Positions 56,431 to 64,000 of a DNA stretch of 64,000 nt are shown here, one piece after another; positions within the stretch are counted from its first letter, which is position 1; each line of letters opens with the position of its first letter. Location: the NCBI GenBank assembly GCA_032716605.1, contig CM064495.1, forward strand, positions 46,245,524 through 46,309,523, in the 5' to 3' direction. Made by a program: the position numbers and the translations under genes. Below the pieces are notes generated by a model. That model was not told the origin of the DNA, did no database searches, and saw only the letters and a list, made by a program, of their open reading frames with translations. This stretch comes from Paralithodes platypus (taxonomy: Eukaryota > Arthropoda > Malacostraca > Decapoda > Lithodidae).

Positions 56431-57084
56431 TACTCTATGTTCTTATGGAGCTAGAGAGAAGAATCTGGAGAGTATGGGGTATCGGAGAAGGTAATGTTAT
56501 TGGTGATAGCGTCATTGTTATAGTGGTTATGCTGGTGAAGATGATGAGGGCAATGGTTCATACAAGAAGGTGAAAAAGAAAAGATAATAATAGGCGGTAG
56601 TGAAGATGATGATGGTGGTGGTGGTAGTGACATCTCGCGGGCAGGGAGTGTTGTCAGCTCCGTGATGGGGTTCTCCACAGGATTAGTGAGCAAGGCCAGA
56701 TTTGCAAGTCTGGGATCTCGGGGCCCGTCAGACTGGAGAAATTTCTCGTCTTTGTCATACGAGAGAAGAAGACAGGAATCACCTACCAGTACTCTTACAC
56801 ATGGGAAGGGGATCACTTACCCTTCCCAGCATTGAAAATACGAGGAAAGTTAGAATCTTCCCATTGGTCACAAATACAGATATAGTCCAAGACTATTATC
56901 CCAATGCCCGTTTCTCCCGTCGTTGTGTTGTGGGAGAGAGTGAGTGTATATAGACTTTAACATTGGAAAGGAGATCTCTTTCACCGTCCTCATTGAAAAT
57001 AAAGAAAGCTTTATCTCGTATTATTTCGGAGCTCTCTCGTATTAGTGTCGGTAGCCTAACTAGACTGAAGGTAGATTATATTAG
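56431..57084. other. Intergenic; weak about 150-170 bp duplication
   Basis: The words ATTGAAAATA..GAAAG and GGAAAGGAGATC/GGGAAGGGGATCAC recur around 56807-56850 and 56963-57010. No gene supported. Confidence 0.4.
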
Positions 57085-57190
57085 CCTAGATGGGTGATTT
57101 CTGATAAAAGCTTAATATTTGAAGCTGCCAGACGAGAATGATTGAAAAAAATATATATTACCGGAAAATACGCTCGTGTGACACTGGCTC
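57085..57190. mobile_element. MITE-F right-end fragment
   Basis: GAAGCTGCCAGACGAGAATG, TACCGGAAAATACGCTCGTG and TGACACTGGCT parallel the right half of 54981-55197. Confidence 0.65.
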
Positions 57191-57577
57191 AAGAGATGGG
57201 AAGAAAGAAGACCTTCACAATATGCAAGACCGTCACCCATATGCTTCACCTTACCAAAATGAAAATCTTTTGCCATGGTGAACGAATTTAATAAATCAAA
57301 TATTTGTTCTACTGACGAAAATGAGTAACAGTACCTTCCAGCCCTAATGATAGTAAACAATGTGGCTAATGAATGAATGCTTGGAGTGTAGGTAAACATT
57401 CTGCTTTTATGATACCGGACACTATACTTGATTTTCGTTAGCAATATACTGTAGGTAAGGCGTTTGGGATTTCAAGGATTAGTTTTTATCGTAACTGGGT
57501 GGATTGTTATAAACTTGTATTCAAAATCTGCCTGATCTGAATTGCCGGGAAAAAGATTATGTGACTGGTTTAATCCT
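57191..57577. other. Intergenic, nothing firm
   Basis: A minus-strand frame of 110 codons (57112-57444) overlaps the MITE-F fragment at its 3' end. It has no recognisable domain and is probably chance. Confidence 0.35.
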
Positions 57578-57677
57578 NNNNNNNNNNNNNNNNNNNNNNN
57601 NNNNNNNNNNNNNNNNNNNNNNNNNNNNNNNNNNNNNNNNNNNNNNNNNNNNNNNNNNNNNNNNNNNNNNNNNNNNN
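57578..57677. other. Assembly gap (100 N)
   Basis: Exactly 100 N, a conventional placeholder for a gap of unknown size. Order and distance across it are not established by sequence. Confidence 0.99.
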
Positions 57678-57785
57678 GACTAGGAGAGGCCTTCCCAAAT
57701 TTAAACAAATGAACTTAACCACTATGAATACGCTACATTAGCATTGGTTTGTAGGGTAGCCTACCGTACGAAGTAGTTACTGGGC

Positions 57786-57897
57786 TTAATGTTAAACCTT
57801 TTGGCTATTAGTAATCTTTTCTAAGCTGAATAAAATAACCTAATGTTAGTCAGAACAAGACAAATTAATAGACCATCGTACTGAATGGGTCAAGATT
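57786..57897 (-). mobile_element. MITE-B partial copy
   Basis: On the minus strand GACCCATTCAGTACGATGG, TCTGACTAACATTAGGTTAT and TTTTATTCAGCTTAGAAAAG correspond to the left half of MITE-B. Confidence 0.68.
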
Positions 57898-57899
57898 AA

Positions 57900-58384
57900 G
57901 GGGGATGGGCGTATTTATTTGCTTATAGATTTTTTTTTTCTGATCCTTTTTTTCTAGTTCCCGCTATAGACCTCCATCAAGCTTTAAAAAACACCCCCTA
58001 ATACCCTCCTTCAAGATACATTTGTAAATTTTTCGGTAGACAAATTTCGCGCGGATCCTCTTAACTGTCTTCGTGGTGCAATGCATAAGTGTGTTGATTT
58101 TCGGTGTGAGCATCCTAGGTTCGAATCCCCGGACTGCCACATGTGTTTGTTAATTTCATTAATCGAGTTTAGGAGTAAAGTTGGTTGGTGGAGAGAACAT
58201 AATAATTACAGGCTCGCCAGGAAAAAACGACACCTAAATGACACAAAAAGTCTTAATATTTACAAAGAAATGGGGCGAAAGGTCTTAAGATCGCCAAACT
58301 AATGGGCCGAACGTCATAAAATCGGAACACTAATGGGGTTAGACACGAGGGAGAAGTGGGACCAGAAAAACGACCCATCCCCCC
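57900..58384 (+). mobile_element. MITE-A copy 12, carrying a nested SINE
   Basis: TTAA (57896-57899) GGGGGATGGGCG..., right end CGACCCATCCCCCC followed by ATAA. The interior breaks after GCGGATCCTCTTAA and resumes with AATTACAGGCTCGCCAGG, exactly where other copies are continuous; the SINE fills the break. Confidence 0.92.
58064..58203 (+). mobile_element. tRNA-Arg-like SINE (SINE-3) nested in MITE-A copy 12
   Basis: CTTCGTGGTGCAATGCATAAG (box A, close to arginine tRNA's GTGGCCTAATGGATAAG), an anticodon-loop-like GATTTTCGGTG (TCG anticodon position) and CTAGGTTCGAATCCCC (box B) in tRNA spacing, then a tail of about 65 bp. The acceptor stem does not pair well and the locus is inside a transposon, so it is a SINE rather than a tRNA gene. 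Confidence 0.8.
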
Positions 58385-59273
58385 ATAAAACAACAAAAAC
58401 CGTGATAAGGGCGCAGGAGAGCAGGATCAGAATCTATCGTCACGGCCACCCACAGCCATCCCAAGGAATCCAATCTGCGCCGGGGCCATCTATTGGAAGA
58501 ACCACCAACTTTACCATCATGGGGAAGAGAGGAGAAGGAGGAAAAAATAGAGGAGGGAAAATAATTGTAGAGGGAAGGAAAGAAGAGAAGAGAAACATGA
58601 AGAGAGGAGAGGGAAGAAGAAAATTGTTGGAGAGAAGAGAAGAGAAGCTATTAAGACCTGTGACAAACATTATCAAACCGTTCCCTACCACAAGCAATCT
58701 CATGACAATCAGTAGATGTGTTGTTGCCTGCTCCCACTTGTAATTATATATATATAATCAAAGGGTAATAAATAAGTACATTAAATCGTCATACACCAAC
58801 AGGAAACACATGGGACGAAGTAAATAACATGGTTTCTACAGTATACCGGTATATAAAATTACACAAGTAAAGGTACAGAACATAGAACTAGATATGTAAC
58901 TAAACAGTGGTTGAGGAAAGCCTATACAGTATGGCATTAAGGAATAAAACTCAGGATAGCCTACAGAGCAGAAGGCATGATACAACATAACATCTAGCTA
59001 CGAAAAATAATTCCAAGACTCTCCCTAACGACGACTCTGATCTGCAATCCCCGACCCCATCCTCGTCCCCATCGATCCGGCCAGCTGAGAGAGGCCATGG
59101 AGGGAATCCTTATCACCCAAACAAAATACTTTATACCTCAACCCAATCCAAACTTACAGGCCATACACTCGACCACAGAGAAAGCTGAACAATATGCCGG
59201 GTGGATCCTTTGCAATATACCGGTAGGGATCGCGCAAGTTTTCAACATGGCGATATGTGTGGAATCGAGGTGA

Positions 59274-59275
<2 letters not shown>
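58385..59275. other. Intergenic; purine-rich 58515-58650
   Basis: GAGAAGAGAAG-type A/G-rich stretch within a 136-codon plus frame of Arg/Lys/Glu/Gly-rich composition, which I regard as low complexity. No gene supported. Confidence 0.4.

Positions 59276-59321
<46 letters not shown>
59276..59321. repeat. (AAT)n microsatellite
   Basis: About 15 AAT units. Confidence 0.96.
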
Positions 59322-59323
<2 letters not shown>

Positions 59324-60300
59324 GTTGAGTTGGGGACTCAACTACCGGTACCTCAGCATAAATATTGCTGTTTCGGGGAGCGGATATTACAGGTGTCGCT
59401 AAACATAGGCTATACCGTAAACATAAAAGCTACCGGTACCACAAAATCAGCATCTTCGCATGACTGTTAGTCTACATCTGGTTACAGACTACACACACAA
59501 CCACAATCCTTCCAATTAATGTTATCATCTACAAGTACTCCTCACCACAGGCCTGTACATAGCTCTACCAAGCCGGAATAAGCCACTAGGTGAGGTACAA
59601 GGGTTATCATCGTTCCAGTGGGGATTGGCCGGTATTGCAGTGGAACCTCAAATATTTTTGCCACACTTAAGTTGTTTCGAAAATATAAAATTGTAATTAA
59701 TTATGTTTAAAATATATCAGTCGTGATTAGGGTAGATTAGGCATAAATGTTAGACACGGGTGAATGTTTCTATATGGGTTATGTTAATGGGCTGTACTGA
59801 AAACTTATTTGCTTAACTGAGCTCTTCATCCCACTGAGTGCTCGGCCACGCTTGCCGGAAATATATCTGTTTAATATGTTAGCATCTATATTGCCAACCT
59901 AATGAGGCAGATTCATACTGATGCTTGCTATGTGTGTTGCTTAAGTTAACATGTTGGCAAGAAGGGTGTTAAGATAATAGACAAAAATACACCATGTTGT
60001 GTACTTGTGCCTGTGTTAGGCCTATAACTTATAATACTTGCCTAGGGGTAAAGAAAGAAGGGTCTCACTCTCCACTTCCCCCTTCTAAAATAATACAGCG
60101 AATAGAAGACTGTGTCCCTTCCCAACATTGAAGGCTAGGGTCCCTAGAGACAGAGTGAGAGAGAGTGAGGGTGGGCGGGTGCAACAATCTGGCGTGGCTG
60201 GTGGGCGGACGGCAGGGCACGCGCGAGCAGTTTACGCCACCGTCCGGGTTACTTAGCATCGCGGGGAGACCGTTACCCCTGAGCTACGGTGATAAGCAGG
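59322..60300. other. Intergenic, nothing recognised
   Basis: Contains two TACCGGTACC words (59343, 59431). The words GGTTACAGACTAC.CACACAACCACAA and CAAGTACTCCTCACCA at 59480-59548 echo 9860-9930 (GGTTGCAGACTACGTACAC, CAAGCACTCTTCACCA), so a diverged dispersed repeat of about 70 bp is shared. Confidence 0.5.
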
Positions 60301-60772
60301 GGGCCACCACTACCAGTACTACCACAATCACCACCACCACTACTACCATCACCAGCTCTACTACTACCACCACATCCGATACTATCACTACCACTAACAC
60401 TGTCACCAATGCTACCACTACCATCACCACCTCCACTACTACCACAATCGTTACCACCTCTACCAACATCTTTACTACACCACTACTACCAATGCCACCA
60501 TCACCCCTGCTACCACAACCACCCCCATCTCCACTATTACCATCACCGCTACTACCTCTACCAACACCGCCTCCACTACCACCATCACCGCTACTACCTC
60601 TACCAACACCGCCTCCACTACCACCATCACCGCTACTACCTCTACCAACACCGCCTCTACTACCACTATCATTGCTGTTACTACCAGCACTGCGTCCATC
60701 ACCACCACAGCCAGCAGTATATCACCACCATAAACACTAGCACTAGCACAATCACCACCACCACCATAGGTA
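60301..60772. repeat. (ACC/ACT/ATC)n trinucleotide tract with 42 bp unit x3
   Basis: ACCACTACTACCATCACC text throughout. Within it a 42 bp unit with CCGCTACTACCTCTACCAAC and ACCGCCTCCACTACCACCAT repeats at 60546, 60588 and 60630. The 165-191 codon Thr/Pro/His-rich frames are artefacts. Confidence 0.93.
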
Positions 60773-61838
60773 TATGTGGAAAATAAACAATTATGATCAA
60801 ACAAATAAATACATCTCTACAGTTGTGGCGATTAGGATACTTATGGAATACAAACTGGATATGTTAAAAATTATATTGTATGAATAATGGTTCATGAAAC
60901 GGCATAACAACAATCTTAATTCATTTAATTATCGTATTGATAACTAATATGAGGATTCATAAATATATATACCGGTATATATATATATATATATATACCG
61001 GGTATATATTTAAATAAGCCATTGCCTAATTAGTTGCAACTGAAAATATTATTATAGTTAGGCCCTACTTAACTACACAACAAAATTGCAACATATAAAG
61101 AATATGCTGGTCGTGAAGTTTTGTTTACAATTGACAATCAGAATGACTAAAAGGAAGACAGATGACCAGTAAAGAATATCAGTGTTATATAAATATACGG
61201 TATGCAGTATAAATGTTCACAGTAGCCTAGTACCGTAACCAATATTCTTCACTTCTACTCATATTACCCATTCTGTACTAGTTCTGTTCTCAGAGATCGT
61301 CAATAATGTTTTGCATTAAATCTACATACTGTATATAACTAATGCTGTCCCTACAACCTCCCGCACACCATGATAACCAAGAATATCCTTCCTGGATGTC
61401 ACCAACGAAATTAACTGGTCAAGATTATATACATAACTAAGAACACTTCCCATGTAACGGCGTTGAGCCAAAAGAAACTCGGCCCTAAATCCCCTAGCAG
61501 GCCTAACCTTCCACTACCATACCCTCCTTTCCATCGTGACGTCTCGCAACGATTCGGATCCATTTCTTGTACAGTTAGACGGGGCCGGTTTGGTAAACAT
61601 AACATGGGTTCGTTAGCCGTGTAGCAGACAGGCGGCGTTAGTTATAAGCACTGGGAGACCCCCCGGTACAGTGCTGCCAACGTTAAGCTTCTGCCTCTAG
61701 TACCCACCTCCCTTCCAACCCTACTCTCTGGTATCGTAGAGGCCAGTTCTCTCGCAGATCTCTAAGCTCTACACATTGTTATAGGCATGGATAAGACTCC
61801 CGACGAATAGAAAGATATTTACGTGTGTCGGGAAACAC
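60773..61838. other. Intergenic, nothing recognised
   Basis: (TA)n with TACCGGTA at 60963-61010; otherwise featureless. Confidence 0.4.
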
Positions 61839-62165
61839 TCATGCACACAAGATCCAAGGAAAAACTCCGATGCCGCCCGTGAATACCGAAGCCTGTGGCA
61901 CCGCTGGGCCGTTTTCTGTGATGGACGGAGAAGTGTGTGTCTGTTTATTACCGAGCGGCTGACAGGTGTATTTGCTGCTGCGCCCCAGCCTTCCCACGGC
62001 TTTTGTTTTCGTGTTCATGGAATACCTAACAGATGCGACAGGATCGGGGATGGATGCGGCGGAACAGTGGCCTGATAACACTCTCACTATGTGGGCGCCT
62101 CGGCAATGCAAACAAAGACTAAACAAACCAAACACAAAACAACTTGGCTGACACTTCAGCGCCAC
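61839..62165. other. Balanced-composition, non-repetitive stretch, unassigned
   Basis: A 108-codon minus-strand frame (Cys-rich start, no low complexity) and an antisense 61-codon frame lie here in GC-balanced DNA. I recognise no domain. It may be a host exon or chance. Confidence 0.25.
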
Positions 62166-62890
62166 CAGCTCTGGTCAGACTCATGAAAAGAGACGGGACA
62201 ACTGTTAACATCGCGTGCTCCTGCTATTACAAACTCCAATTAGGGTCAAATTATTTAATTATGTGTGCGTTATTATACCATAATCCTATTAGGCAACTTA
62301 GTATATTATTAAATATTGAACTAGGAATAATACCGGTATTAATAAATAGCCTATACCGATACCTAAAGTGTATACGGTAGCTATGCTATAAATTATGAGG
62401 TCACTAAATGGCATCACATGAATGTTGTTATTAATCTAAAGGATTCCCAGTTTTGGCCGGCCCAAAGTTTAGTAATCACACCTGGTTAGGCAGTTTGAAT
62501 TTTTGGTAGCACCGTGTTTCATCGGATTGTTTACATTTATACCCTACACATAACACAATGTTAAGTTATGGTTTCATTAGAATTGATCAGTCATTCTTAT
62601 CGATAGAGTTAAATTATCGCTCATAAATCTAAGCTAGATTGAATATAACCTATGTTGCCTTATAACTAAATTACCCCCTGCCTGTACTACTACAACAAAA
62701 TTTATGCTGGCTGGGCCTCCTAGCACGCTATTCCAGTTTTATATTCACTCATAGCCTATGTCTCCTGCCACGCTCTCTACACCACCGGACATTTCTTACA
62801 CTTGCTTATAGTAGCCTAGCATATGTAGTTCAATGTTCTTTTCCTTATTCGATCACACAAGAGTGACAAGAATCCACCGAAATATAATTC
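62166..62890. other. Intergenic, nothing recognised
   Basis: AT-rich, no gene supported. Confidence 0.4.
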
Positions 62891-62914
62891 ACACACACAC
62901 ACACACACACACAC
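62891..62914. repeat. (CA)n microsatellite
   Basis: About 12 CA units. Confidence 0.95.

Positions 62915-64000
<1,086 letters not shown>

Noticed and set aside
57112..57444. 110-codon minus-strand frame as a host gene
   Set aside because: The 3' part lies in a MITE-F fragment and no domain or codon pattern is recognisable.
60165..60804. Thr/Pro-rich and Val-rich frames of up to 191 codons
   Set aside because: (ACC/ACT/ATC)n trinucleotide tract; both strands are open.

Overview
The window is eukaryotic, non-genic and very repeat-rich. I find no host protein-coding gene, rRNA, tRNA gene or CRISPR array that I can support. It most likely comes from an arthropod genome, and a decapod crustacean is my best guess. 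The reasons are the many degenerate AACCT/TTAGG (arthropod telomere-type) tracts, the extreme density of long (GA)n, (CA)n, (TA)n, (AAT)n and (TATG)n microsatellites, CR1/L2-like non-LTR retrotransposons, tRNA-derived SINEs and several MITE families. The species call is inference; I cannot run a search.

The only recognisable protein-coding sequence is retrotransposon debris. A CR1/L2-like LINE family (called LINE-1w here) is present three times: a long minus-strand copy at about 1438-4562 with endonuclease, reverse transcriptase and C-terminal domains, split by small frameshifts; a 5'-truncated plus-strand copy at 42305-44343 with one frameshift; and a 3'-end-only minus-strand fragment at 27629-27757. 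All three lie inside or against tandem-repeat DNA. A second, more decayed LINE endonuclease fragment is at about 35470-36290 and is itself interrupted by a SINE. A C-terminal remnant of an unrelated LINE is at 21887-22137.

Six families of short non-autonomous inverted-repeat elements are defined by comparing copies within the window. MITE-A has 12 copies of about 220-900 bp, GGGG..CCCC ends and TTAA flanks. MITE-B has CCC..GGG ends and TTAA flanks. MITE-C has CAATTG ends and about 42 bp inverted repeats. MITE-D has TACTCTG ends and TA flanks. MITE-E is about 217 bp with inverted repeats of about 56 bp. MITE-F has AGCCGGTATCACACG ends and TTA flanks. Three MITE-A copies carry private internal tandem arrays (30, 26 and 33 bp units), which suggests that this family seeds minisatellites.

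Layout. 0-5.2 kb: MITE-D, MITE-A, then LINE-1w embedded in a 28 bp minisatellite. 5.4-8.6 kb: 19 bp array, TATG element, degenerate telomere-like DNA, MITE-A. 8.6-12.2 kb: pyrimidine-rich and microsatellite DNA. 12.2-19.3 kb: SINE and MITE-rich. 19.3-25.5 kb: AT-rich DNA, LINE tail, 26 bp minisatellite. 25.5-30 kb: MITEs, LINE 3' fragment, a large snapback inverted repeat. 30.7-32.2 kb: C-rich tandem blocks and (GT)n. 32.8-40.1 kb: MITEs, nested SINE in LINE, tandem blocks, head-to-head SINE palindrome. 40.2-45.5 kb: long (TA)/(GA), (CT)n, second LINE-1w, MITE-A. 45.5-54 kb: long (CT)/(GA) tracts, MITE-A with a 33 bp array, a 3 kb purine-rich strand. 54-58.4 kb: 20 bp array, MITE-F, a 100-N assembly gap, MITE-A with a nested Arg-tRNA-like SINE. 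58.4-64 kb: trinucleotide arrays, (TA)n and a final (GA)n of about 330 bp.
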